Source of the DNA: Magnetococcales bacterium WMHbin3
Lineage (GTDB): Bacteria; Pseudomonadota; Magnetococcia; Magnetococcales; Magnetaquicoccaceae
Reading direction: 5' to 3'
Length of the DNA stretch: 64,000 nt
NCBI GenBank assembly: GCA_002753185.1
Contig: PDZX01000003.1
Coordinates: 62,001 to 126,000 of the forward strand
Position numbers and translations under genes: made by a program. Shown here piece after piece: positions 37,582 to 45,803 of this stretch; within the stretch, counting starts at the first letter, position 1, and each line of letters begins with the position of its first letter. The notes under the pieces are model-generated. The model did not search any database. It worked only from the letters and a program-made list of their open reading frames with translations, and was not told where the DNA came from.

Positions 37582-37925
37582 ACGAATTACAGCAGTTTGA
37601 ACAATCCATGGTGACCTTCACCCCCCCCAAGTTCGGGGCCGGGGATACCCTGCGGGTCCACGTCAAGGTGGTGGAAGGGACACGCGAGCGGATCCAGGTG
37701 TTCGAAGGGGTCTGCATCGGGTGCCGCAACGCGGGCTACCGCTCCACCTTCACGGTGCGCAAGGTCTCCTTCGGCGAGGGCGTGGAGCGCACCTTCCCCC
37801 TCTACTCCCCGAAGCTGGACAAGATCGATGTCCTGCGCAAGGGCGATGTCCGGCGCGCCAAGCTCTATTACCTGCGCGATCGCACCGGCAAGGGCGCCCG
37901 CATCCGGGAGAAACGGGACTGGTAG
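37578..37925 (+). CDS. rplS: 50S ribosomal protein L19
   Basis: A 115-residue bL19 protein with [50 protein letters not shown] and the C-terminal [20 protein letters not shown]. The ATG overlaps the trmD stop. One oddity: a cysteine pair (GVCIGCRN) where most members have VVI/ARRN. Confidence 0.96.
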   Translation: MNELQQFEQSMVTFTPPKFGAGDTLRVHVKVVEGTRERIQVFEGVCIGCRNAGYRSTFTVRKVSFGEGVERTFPLYSPKLDKIDVLRKGDVRRAKLYYLRDRTGKGARIREKRDW

Positions 37926-37951
37926 CAGGCCACCCCCTGCCAGGGAGCGAC

Positions 37952-38575
37952 CTGGAACAGGAACTGGCCGCCAGCGGTTACCGCGCCGTCTGTGGCGTGG
38001 ACGAGGCCGGTCGCGGCCCCTTGTGCGGGCCGGTGGTGGCCGGTGCCGTGATTCTGCCCCCTGGACCGCTGCCGCTCGCCCTGACCGGCCTGGACGACTC
38101 CAAACGGCTCTCCCGGCAACGGCGTGAACTCTTTGCCGAGGCCATCCGTCGCGAGGCCGTGGCGGTGGCTGTCGGCCTGGCCGAACCGGAAGAGATCGAT
38201 CGCCTCAATATCCGCCGCGCCGCCCTGCTCGCCATGTCCAGGGCGGTCGTGGCCTTGCACGCGCCTGCCGATTTCGTGCTGGTCGATGGCCGCGACCTGC
38301 CCGATAACCTCCCCATCCCCGCGCGCGCCGTCGTGCGGGGGGATCGGATCTCCATTTCCATCGCCGCCGCATCCATTATTGCAAAAACCCATCGGGACGG
38401 CATCATGACCCGTCTGGCCCTCCGCTTCCCCGGTTATGGCTGGGAAGAGAATGCCGGTTATCCAACGGCAAGACATCTCCAGGCCTTGCGTACCCTGGGG
38501 GTCACCGAGGTCCATCGGCGTTCGTTCGGGCCAGTGGCCGCCCTTTTGGCGGGCAAGGATTCCGGGTACGTTTGA
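37952..38575 (+). CDS. rnhB: Ribonuclease HII, probable CTG start
   Basis: About 207 residues that cleave the RNA strand of RNA-DNA hybrids. Catalytic residues are in CGVDEAGRGPLCGPV, the LDDSKRLS loop and AAASIIAKTHRD. Between the rplS stop and the first conserved motif the frame contains no ATG, GTG or TTG. A CTG at 37952 lies 5 bases after AGGGAG and gives LEQELAASGYRAVCGVDEAG, a normal RNase HII beginning. The only in-frame ATG upstream (37721) lies deep within rplS and would add 77 residues of shadow sequence. Confidence 0.9.
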   Translation: MEQELAASGYRAVCGVDEAGRGPLCGPVVAGAVILPPGPLPLALTGLDDSKRLSRQRRELFAEAIRREAVAVAVGLAEPEEIDRLNIRRAALLAMSRAVVALHAPADFVLVDGRDLPDNLPIPARAVVRGDRISISIAAASIIAKTHRDGIMTRLALRFPGYGWEENAGYPTARHLQALRTLGVTEVHRRSFGPVAALLAGKDSGYV

Positions 38576-38639
38576 TTCCCGCCACTCCCTGAGGAGCCGT
38601 CATTTTGGAGAAAGCAGTGGGTTTGGGCAAGTGACCGAT

Positions 38640-39353
38640 GGGTTTGGGAAAACCAGGGGCAGGCACGAGGGGGGGAGCCTGCCCCTGGTGGAGACGACCC
38701 GAACCGGCATCGTCTCAACTTTGTTTATAATTTTAGTGTTCGACGCCCAGGGGGCGTCGAACAACCGGACGGCGACGGGACAAACCGGCGGCGCCTCGGA
38801 TTGAACGGAAAACCAGGGACCGACTCGAGGGGGGAGTCGGTCCCTGGCTGGAGACGATCCGAACCGGCATCGTCTCAACAAAGTGTTGTGATTTAAAAAT
38901 ATCGGACACTCATCACGACGACGGGACAAACCGGCGGCGCGACGGGTTTATTCTTGAAACCAGGGGCCGACCTGAGGGGGGGGGAGTCGGCCCCTGGTTG
39001 AGGCGACCCGAACTGGCATCGTCTCAAAGTCTGGCTATATATAAAGTGTCCGACGCCATGATTTGGCGTCGGACACCCGGACGGCGACGGGACAAACCGG
39101 CGCCGCCTCGGATTAACTAAGAGAAACCAGGGGCCGACCTGAGGGGGGGGGAGTCGGCCCCTGGTTTGGGACGAACCTTGCGGCACCGTCCCAAGCGAAA
39201 CCAAGGGCCGACTCGAGGGGGGGGATGTCGGACCCTTGGTGAAAGGGCGCACTTGAAAAAGAGACGCCCAATGCTTTTTGTTACCCATGCCTCCCACAGG
39301 GGGAGGGGGATCAAGGGCTGGGAATCGGGGAGGGGGTGTCCAGCCCTTGATCC
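38640..39353. repeat. Array of long hairpins with repeated architecture (REP/BIME-like)
   Basis: A non-coding stretch downstream of rnhB with about five related units. Each carries a long stem (type A) whose left arm reads ACCAGGGGCCGAC or a variant, around a purine loop with a run of 6-9 G. Arms: 38652-38664/38677-38689, 38813-38826/38834-38847, 38958-38971/38986-38999, 39124-39138/39153-39167, 39200-39212/39227-39240 (one bulge). Most are followed by a shorter stem B around GAGACGA...TCGTCTC (38691-38716, 38851-38876, 39000-39025; altered at 39166-39194). Stem C occurs at 38737-38748/38752-38763 and 39046-39058/39064-39076. A linker with GACGGGACAAACCGGCG occurs three times (near 38774, 38922, 39087). 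A last unrelated stem is at 39308-39321/39340-39353. Arms co-vary between copies, so structure is conserved. Confidence 0.85.
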
Positions 39354-39700
39354 GGGTTGTCCCGATATTGCCGGGCAACCCATCTTTCGTCCATTGCAAG
39401 AATCCTTTTGCAACCGAGACGTCCGTGTCTCGTGATAATTCTTTCAAATCCTTTGTATCTATATATATCAGGAACCGTGCCATGATGTGTTCAAAAAAAA
39501 ATTTCTATTTAATCATATAGTTGCATAAAAATGTCCGTTGAAGGGGTTGGGGTGGGTGGTGCAAAATTTTGAGCGCTTTTCGGGTGCAAAAAGATAATTG
39601 TAACAAAAAATATCAGAATTTTTTCTTTATTTTCATTCTGTTGTCAAAAAGATGGAGATTTTTTTTACAAAATGTAACATAGTGCAAAAATTTGTCCGGC
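39354..39700. other. AT-rich intergenic region without genes
   Basis: After the hairpin array the composition changes sharply to AT-rich, with homopolymer A and T runs and three GTGCAAAA boxes (near 39569, 39587, 39682). It lies downstream of both rnhB and the minus-strand sigma-54 regulator, so it is a convergent intergenic space. No gene or RNA was recognised. Confidence 0.5.
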
Positions 39701-41155
39701 TCACCTCGGCTGGCCAGGGCGCGTCCCCTGGGAGGTCAAGCCGCTTTTTTTGATCTGCTGCAGGCGGTAGTTGAGGGTCTGGCGGGAAAGCCCCAACAGG
39801 GTCGCGGCCAGGCTCTTGTTGCCCTGGGCGCGTTCCAAGGCCTCCTCGAGGAGAAAGATCTCGGCATCCCGCAGGGTGGGCAGGCGTCCGGCGATCCGCT
39901 TGAAGGGATTCTCTGCGGCGGAATCGATCTGGGGATTGTGCTCGTCGGCATTGGGAAAAACGCTGTCGCGGAACCGTTCCAGAGAGAGGACGCCGGATTG
40001 ATGGCGGGCGACGGCATCGAAGGTGATGGCGCGCAACTCGCGGACATTGCCAGGGAAATCATAGGCGTTCAGGAGATGGAACAGTTCCGGCGGCGGGATG
40101 GGCGCGGACTTGCCCATGGTACGGGCGGACTCCTCCAGGAACTGGGCGGTCAGGAGCGGGATGTCCTCCTTGCGCTCCCGCAAGGGGGGGATGCGCACCT
40201 GATGGGAAGAGAGGCGAAAATAGAGATCGGAACGAAAGGTCTTTTCCGCCATCATGAACTTGAGGTCGCGATTGGTGGCGCAGATGATGCGGGCATCGGT
40301 CTTGAGGTAGCCGTCGGCGCCGAGGGGATAGTACTTGCGTTCCTGCAAAAGGCGCAGCAGCTTGACCTGCGAGGACTCCTTGAGGTCGCCGATCTCGTCC
40401 AGGAAGAGTGATCCCCCTGCGGCGGCGGCGATCAGCCCCTCGCGATTCTCGTTGGCGCCGGTGAAGGCCCCCTTGCGATGGCCGAACAGGGTGTCGGAAA
40501 ACATGTTGTCGTCCAGGCCGGCGACGTTGAGGGCCACGAGGGGACCGTTGCGGTGGCTGACGAGATGGATGGCGTTGGCGAGCAGCTCCTTGCCCACGCC
40601 GGTCTCGCCGATGATCAGCACCGGCTCGGAGGAGGGGGCGATGGCCTCGACATACTGAAAGACCGCCCGCATCTTGCGGCTTTTGGTGATGATGGCGGCA
40701 AAGGCCTCGGCGTGCTGCAACTGGTCCTCCAGCAGATAGTGCTTCAGGGTGCCCACCTCGCGCTGCAGGGAGCGCACCTCCATGGCGCGGCGGACGCACG
40801 AAATGAAACGGCTGTTCTCCGCCGGCTTGATCAGATAGTCGAAGGCGCCGTCCTTCATGCACTGGACCGCGATATTGACCTCCTGCGTGGCGGTCATGAC
40901 GATGACGGGGATCTCCGGGAAGCGCTCGCGGATCTTGGGGAGGATCTCCGTGCCGGAAAGATGGGGCATGACCAGGTCCAACACCACCACCGCCGCGCCG
41001 TTCTCCTCCAGAAAGGGCATCAGCTTGCGGCCATCGGTCAGGGTGATCACCGGGGAGACGTCCGCCGTCTTGAGCAGAATCTTGGAGCTGAACAGCACGG
41101 TCTCCTCGTCGTCCACCAGGACAATGGGGGGATTTTTCTTGACGGGTGGGTTCAT
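39701..41155 (-). CDS. Sigma-54-dependent response regulator (NtrC family)
   Basis: A 484-residue regulator with a receiver domain (VLVDDEE; acceptor D60 in VVVLDLVMP), an AAA+ domain with Walker A GETGVGKE (183-190), the sigma-54 contact loop GAFTGA (229-234), LFLDEIGDL and NVREL, and a C-terminal Fis-type helix-turn-helix (NKSLAATLLGLSRQTLNYRLQQI). When phosphorylated it should activate sigma-54 promoters. The ATG at 41155 overlaps the kinase stop (ATGA), so kinase and regulator are cognate; the frame upstream of 41155 is antisense or out-of-frame to the kinase gene. Confidence 0.95.
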   Translation of the reverse strand: MNPPVKKNPPIVLVDDEETVLFSSKILLKTADVSPVITLTDGRKLMPFLEENGAAVVVLDLVMPHLSGTEILPKIRERFPEIPVIVMTATQEVNIAVQCMKDGAFDYLIKPAENSRFISCVRRAMEVRSLQREVGTLKHYLLEDQLQHAEAFAAIITKSRKMRAVFQYVEAIAPSSEPVLIIGETGVGKELLANAIHLVSHRNGPLVALNVAGLDDNMFSDTLFGHRKGAFTGANENREGLIAAAAGGSLFLDEIGDLKESSQVKLLRLLQERKYYPLGADGYLKTDARIICATNRDLKFMMAEKTFRSDLYFRLSSHQVRIPPLRERKEDIPLLTAQFLEESARTMGKSAPIPPPELFHLLNAYDFPGNVRELRAITFDAVARHQSGVLSLERFRDSVFPNADEHNPQIDSAAENPFKRIAGRLPTLRDAEIFLLEEALERAQGNKSLAATLLGLSRQTLNYRLQQIKKSGLTSQGTRPGQPR

Positions 41156-43932
41156 GGGGCGTCTCCTCGCGTGGGTTCGCCGGCGGCGGGCAGGCTGACG
41201 GTCACCGTGGTGCCCTGATCGGGTCCCGATTGGAACGACAGCTCGCCGGAGTGGTTGTCGATGATGGTCTTGGTGATGGACAGTCCCAGTCCCATGCCGC
41301 CGGTGGCGGTCCTGGTGGTGAAGAAGGGGTTGGTCAGTTTGTCCAGATGTTCCGGATCGATCCCGCACCCCTCGTCGCGCAGGACGACCTGCACGCGGGT
41401 GTTGTCCGCGTGGGGCGCGGTGGAGATGGTCACCCGGTTGGCGCGGCCGCGCAGGGATTGCAGGGCGTTCTGAATGAGGTTGATGAACGCCTGTTCCAGC
41501 TGCTGGGCATTGCCCCGCACCATCAGGGGCGAGGGGTGGGGCATCAAGTGGCAATGGTCCGTGGCCTGCCGCACCTGACTCTGGAGGATCAGAAGCGCGG
41601 ATTGGATCGGTTCCCGGATGTCGAACCGCTGGGTGGGTGGCTCCTTGTCCTGGCGGGCCATGTGTTTCAGGCCGCCGATGATGGTCTGGATCCGTTGCGA
41701 ACTCATGCGGATGCCGTCCAGCAACTGGGGGAGCACCTCCATGGCCTCGTCCATGGGCATGCCGCCCAGGCAGAAGGCGCCGGACCCCTCGTAGGCCCTT
41801 TGCAGAATCGGCAGGGCGTCCTCCCAGATGGCGGTCAGGATCGGAACATTGAACTGAATGGCATTGTTGGGATTGTTGATCTCGTGGGCCACGCTGGCCG
41901 ACAGCACCCCCAGGGAGGCCAGCCGGGCGTTGCGCAGGTTTTGTGCCTGCAAGGTCCGTTTTTCCGTGATGTCCTGACAGACGGCCAGCACCTCGGTCAC
42001 CTTGCCGTCCTGGAAGATCGGGGCCAGTCGTGCCTCCCACCAGGCCTTTTCTCCGTCCGTGAAGGGGTACTCCACGGCCTGCCCGGTTTTGAAGACGGTA
42101 TCCAGCCGTTCCCGCAGATGGGGGATCATCGCATCCGGGAGCAACTCCCTGGGGTGGTTCGGGCCTTGGCGGTTGCTGAAATGGACCGCGCCCTGCCGAT
42201 CCAGGGTCATCAGGCAGTCCGGGGAGTGGTGGAACAGGGTGCGCAGTTTCTCCTCGGAGAGCGCCATGGCCCGCTGGGCGCGGCGCCGCTCCTCGGCCTC
42301 GCGGAATTTGAGTATGCCGAAGGCCAGATTGTTGGCCAGGGTTTCCAGAAGCCGCAGCTCGTCCTGGTCGAAGGCATCGGTTTCGGCGCTGTAGATGTTG
42401 ATGGCCCCCAGGGGCAGGAGGTTGTCGTTGGGCAGGGGCAGGGCGATGGAGGAGGCGTAGCCGCGCCGGGTGGCCTCCTCGCGCCAGGGGGCAAAGTTGG
42501 CATCGGTTCGGATCCGGCGCGCGCAGGTCGGCTGCCGGGTGCGGAAGGCGGTGCCGGTGGGGCCGCGGCCTTTTTCGCCATCTTCCCAGGTGATTTCCAG
42601 TTGTTGCAGATAGCCGTCGTCGAACCCGTACTGCGCGACGGGCAGGATGCGTTTGCTGTCGTCCTGGGCCGGGTATCCCACCCAGACCATGCGGTATCCC
42701 CCCTCCTCGACGATCAGGCGGCAGATGCGTTGCAGCAATTCCTGTTCGGAGGTGGCCTTGATCATGGCCTCGTTGCCGTGGCTCAGGGTCAGAAGGATCC
42801 GGTTGACCCGGTTGATGGCCGTTTCGGTCTGCCTGCGGCTGGTGATGTCGCGGGCGAAGTTGCAGTGGATCTCCTGCCCGTCGATCTCCAGAAAGGTGAT
42901 GTGGATCTCGATGGGCAACAGCCGGCCATCCTTGGTGCAGACCTGGGTCTCCATGCGGCTGCGATGGCGTTGCTTGAGATCGTTCCAGTGGGCGCTCCAG
43001 GCCGTCGGGGTGAGTTCCGGGTTGATATCGGCGACGGTCATCCCCATCATCTCTGTCTTGGAGTACCCCACGGCCTCGCACATGGCCTGATTGACGTACA
43101 GAAAACGGCCTTCGGGGCCGATCCAGCAGACCATGTCCGCCGCCTGATCCACGGAGAATTGGGTCTGTTTCAGTTGCTTGGCGGTCTCTTGTTGGGCGTG
43201 CAGGGCGTTGGCGAACGACTCCATGGCCAGATTGATGAAGTGGGAGAGATGGGCGAGTTCATCCCTTTCGTGACCGGGCGGCAGGGTGAGGGGTTGCCTG
43301 GCCGGGGTCTCCGGGTCCAGCCTGGCGAGCTGTTGACCCAGCATCAGGATGGGGCGCGTCAGGAGGTGGTGAAAGACGATGGTCAGGATGGTGGCCAGCA
43401 GGAAGGCGGCGAACAGGGAAGAAAGCAGCGTGAAACGGGCGCGGCCCAGGAAGTCCCTGGCACTCAGGTAGGGATCCACGGTAATGGTGAGCCGGCCGAC
43501 GGTTCGACCCTCCAGGATCAGCGCGGTGGTGATCTCGTTCATGTCGGAGCGCAGCAGGGAGGCGATCCATTTGACGATCCCGGATTCCGAATGGTGGCGG
43601 TCTTTTTGTCCCAGCAAGGCCCCTGTCGCGCTATCCAGGTGGGCATGGTGGATGGACTTGCATTTGAACAGCCCGTCGAGGACCTTTTCGGCCATCAGCG
43701 GATCGTTCTCCGAAGTGGCGCGGCCGGCGGCGTCGCGGACGACTTCCAGCACCTGGGCGATATTGGCATGGATGCGTGACTGTTCGCGATGGAGGTCATT
43801 GAGCACCTCGCCCAGCCCGAGCAGCAATCCTACCGCCAGTCCCACCAGCACGGCGGCGCGTGCCTGGCGGTAGGAAAGCCGCTTGCGCAAAGGGATGGCG
43901 ATGCCGGGTGGCAGGGTCGATGGCAGGCTCAT
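41152..43932 (-). CDS. Multi-sensor membrane histidine kinase (HAMP-PAS-GAF-PAS-HisKA)
   Basis: A 926-residue kinase. A first helix (about 25-45) and a second (about 172-192) bracket a periplasmic region of about 125 residues. A HAMP domain, a PAS domain (MVCWIGPEGRFLYVNQAM), a GAF domain (about 385-560, SSIALPLPND), and a second PAS (CLMTLDRQGAVHFSN) precede HisKA with H683 in SVAHEINNP and a HATPase domain (NLIQNALQS, DEGCGI, NPFFTTRTATGGMGLGLS). It overlaps the sigma-54 regulator and is divergent from the haem-c diguanylate cyclase. Confidence 0.93.
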   Translation of the reverse strand: MSLPSTLPPGIAIPLRKRLSYRQARAAVLVGLAVGLLLGLGEVLNDLHREQSRIHANIAQVLEVVRDAAGRATSENDPLMAEKVLDGLFKCKSIHHAHLDSATGALLGQKDRHHSESGIVKWIASLLRSDMNEITTALILEGRTVGRLTITVDPYLSARDFLGRARFTLLSSLFAAFLLATILTIVFHHLLTRPILMLGQQLARLDPETPARQPLTLPPGHERDELAHLSHFINLAMESFANALHAQQETAKQLKQTQFSVDQAADMVCWIGPEGRFLYVNQAMCEAVGYSKTEMMGMTVADINPELTPTAWSAHWNDLKQRHRSRMETQVCTKDGRLLPIEIHITFLEIDGQEIHCNFARDITSRRQTETAINRVNRILLTLSHGNEAMIKATSEQELLQRICRLIVEEGGYRMVWVGYPAQDDSKRILPVAQYGFDDGYLQQLEITWEDGEKGRGPTGTAFRTRQPTCARRIRTDANFAPWREEATRRGYASSIALPLPNDNLLPLGAINIYSAETDAFDQDELRLLETLANNLAFGILKFREAEERRRAQRAMALSEEKLRTLFHHSPDCLMTLDRQGAVHFSNRQGPNHPRELLPDAMIPHLRERLDTVFKTGQAVEYPFTDGEKAWWEARLAPIFQDGKVTEVLAVCQDITEKRTLQAQNLRNARLASLGVLSASVAHEINNPNNAIQFNVPILTAIWEDALPILQRAYEGSGAFCLGGMPMDEAMEVLPQLLDGIRMSSQRIQTIIGGLKHMARQDKEPPTQRFDIREPIQSALLILQSQVRQATDHCHLMPHPSPLMVRGNAQQLEQAFINLIQNALQSLRGRANRVTISTAPHADNTRVQVVLRDEGCGIDPEHLDKLTNPFFTTRTATGGMGLGLSITKTIIDNHSGELSFQSGPDQGTTVTVSLPAAGEPTRGDAP

Positions 43933-43981
43933 GGGGGCGTGCTCTTCCGGGACATTGTGATAGGGTTGCGCATATGCTAGT

Positions 43982-44009
43982 ATAATATGCGGATATGGTT
44001 TGTTGTCAA
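43982..44009 (-). promoter_or_regulatory. Sigma-70-type promoter of the kinase/regulator operon
   Basis: On the minus strand a perfect TTGACA (44009-44004) and TATTAT (43987-43982) are 16 bases apart, placing the start near 43975, about 40 bases before the kinase ATG. On the plus strand a perfect TATAAT (43981-43986) overlaps the same site, but its -35 region is poor. Divergent overlapping -10 boxes would make the two units compete. Confidence 0.6.
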
Positions 44010-44036
44010 TCGGATAAGCATCCCTGGCGCGCGCTC

Positions 44037-45803
44037 ATGACCTCTCGGACCATCCTCGACAAGTGGCTTGCCCCGGTCGGCAGGCGTTTCGGCATCTTGA
44101 CGGATCGGCTGGGGGGGCGCGTCCTGCTCCATGGGGGGGTGACCCTGCTGATCGGCTGGCTGGTGCTCTCCCTGCTGGTCTCCCGGATCCACGAACACCT
44201 GGTGATCTCCCAGAACGAAAGGGCGATCCTGATGGTCACCCGCAGCGTCGCCGGGGCCATGAACACCATCATGCTGGCCGGCGACGCGGAGGTGGCGGAG
44301 GATTTCATCGCCAATCTCCAGGGCGTCCCGGAGATGGTCGATTTCCGCATCCTGCGCACCGATGGCAGCGAGGCCTTCCGTGACAACGAAACCATCGGGA
44401 TCGTCAATGGCCGGTTGGGCGGCCAGAGGTTCCCCCTGCGCAAGCAGGCGGTGCCCAGACAGGTGATGGAAAAGGACGCCGAGGCGCTGCGTCAGGCCCT
44501 CGCCCAGAACCGCGAGATCCCGGTCTATGGCCGGGATGCCGCCAGCGGCGGGAAACGCCTCACCTACCTCGCCCCCATTCCCACCCAGGATGCCTGCCGG
44601 GCCTGCCATGGTGACGGCGAGACGCACCGGGGCATCATCAAGCTGACCATGTCGCTGGCCAAGGCCGAGGAGGAGGTCGTCGCCGCGCGCTGGTGGATCT
44701 TCGGCATGGGCGCCCTGATCGGGGTGGTGGTGATGCTGCTGGTCTTCCTGGTGGTGCGGCGCTCGGCCGTGACCCCCCTGGAGCGCATGGCCGCCACCCT
44801 GGGGGATGTCATCGTGCCGGATCGTTTCCTGGAGGTGGAAGGGTGCCAGGAGTTCCGGCAGGTGGCCGCCGCCTTCAACCACATGACCAGCCAGTTGAAC
44901 GCGGCCTGGCACGGCCTCCGCCAGGAACGGGACAAGCTCACCACCATCCTGCTGGGGAGCCGGGAGGGGATCGTGGTGACCGACAGCACGGGAGCCGTGG
45001 CGCTGATCAATCCCGCTGCGGAACGGCTGCTGGGCAAGAGCGCGGATCGGATCCGCGAGGAAGGCTTCCTGACGCTCTTCGACGACCCCGACCACCTGGG
45101 CATGCTCCTCGAGGATCACCGGCACGAACTGCCGGGTCTGGTCTATTACAACGCGCGGATGTTGCAGCTCCATGCGGCTACGATTCGGGACGCGGGCGGA
45201 GAGCCGATCGGTTCGGCGGCGCTCATCCGGGATGTGACCCGCGAAAAGGCCCTGGAGGAGGAGTTGCGGGCGCTCTCCAACAGCGACGCCCTGACCGGTC
45301 TGTACAATCGCCGGCGTTTCGACACCGCGCTGCTGGACGAGTACGATCGCGCCACACGCTACGGACTGGTGCTGGGCCTGCTCATCCTGGACGTGGACCA
45401 TTTCAAGCGGTTCAACGACGAGCATGGGCACGATCAGGGGGATCGGGTCCTGCAGGCCATCGCCGGGGTCATGCGCGGCCATTTCCGTTCCGTGGACTAT
45501 CCTTGCCGATACGGCGGCGAGGAGTTCTGCGTCATCATGCCCAGCACCGGGGTGGCGGGGGTGCTGCGCTCCGCGGAACGGCTGCGCGACAGCGTGGCGA
45601 AGCTCTCCATCGACGGCCTGAACGTGACCGTGAGCATCGGCGTGGCCATCTTCCCGGATGAGGGACGCGCCGGATCGGACGCCCTGGTCAAGGCCGCCGA
45701 TCAGGCGCTGTACGCCGCCAAAAAGGGGGGACGCAACCGGGTATGCCACTTCATCCGGGAGGCGGTGGTTCTGCGGGAGTCGCAATTGGCAGCACCATCC
45801 TGA
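44037..45803 (+). CDS. Haem-c sensor diguanylate cyclase (DUF3365/Tll0287-like-HAMP-PAS-GGDEF)
   Basis: About 588 residues. A first membrane helix (about 31-50) leads into a periplasmic domain that ends with a c-type haem motif CRACH (C187, C190, H191) in TQDACRACHGDG followed by GIIKLTMSLA, as in Tll0287/DUF3365 sensors. A second helix (about 215-238), HAMP, PAS (GIVVTDSTGAVALINPAAE) and an intact GGDEF domain (LDVDHFKRFND, GGEEF) follow. It should couple redox or gas sensing in the periplasm to c-di-GMP synthesis. An in-frame ATG at 43995 is possible but overlaps the divergent promoter and has poor codon use. Its 3' end overlaps the CoA-transferase gene by 53 bases. Confidence 0.88.
   Translation: MTSRTILDKWLAPVGRRFGILTDRLGGRVLLHGGVTLLIGWLVLSLLVSRIHEHLVISQNERAILMVTRSVAGAMNTIMLAGDAEVAEDFIANLQGVPEMVDFRILRTDGSEAFRDNETIGIVNGRLGGQRFPLRKQAVPRQVMEKDAEALRQALAQNREIPVYGRDAASGGKRLTYLAPIPTQDACRACHGDGETHRGIIKLTMSLAKAEEEVVAARWWIFGMGALIGVVVMLLVFLVVRRSAVTPLERMAATLGDVIVPDRFLEVEGCQEFRQVAAAFNHMTSQLNAAWHGLRQERDKLTTILLGSREGIVVTDSTGAVALINPAAERLLGKSADRIREEGFLTLFDDPDHLGMLLEDHRHELPGLVYYNARMLQLHAATIRDAGGEPIGSAALIRDVTREKALEEELRALSNSDALTGLYNRRRFDTALLDEYDRATRYGLVLGLLILDVDHFKRFNDEHGHDQGDRVLQAIAGVMRGHFRSVDYPCRYGGEEFCVIMPSTGVAGVLRSAERLRDSVAKLSIDGLNVTVSIGVAIFPDEGRAGSDALVKAADQALYAAKKGGRNRVCHFIREAVVLRESQLAAPS

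Noticed and set aside
38640-39353. CRISPR array
   Set aside because: Units are not identical direct repeats of 24-40 bases with unique spacers; they are variable long hairpins with irregular spacing (about 161, 145, 166 and 76 bases between type A stems), and no cas genes are nearby.
38893-39483. Minus-strand 196-codon open frame with repeated GRLPPP...GPWF peptides across the hairpin array
   Set aside because: The peptide repeats are simply translations of the DNA hairpins, appear in several frames, change frame between copies, and have no ribosome-binding site.
41146-43779. 877-codon plus-strand open frame opposite the multi-sensor kinase
   Set aside because: Antisense shadow of the kinase; no motif.
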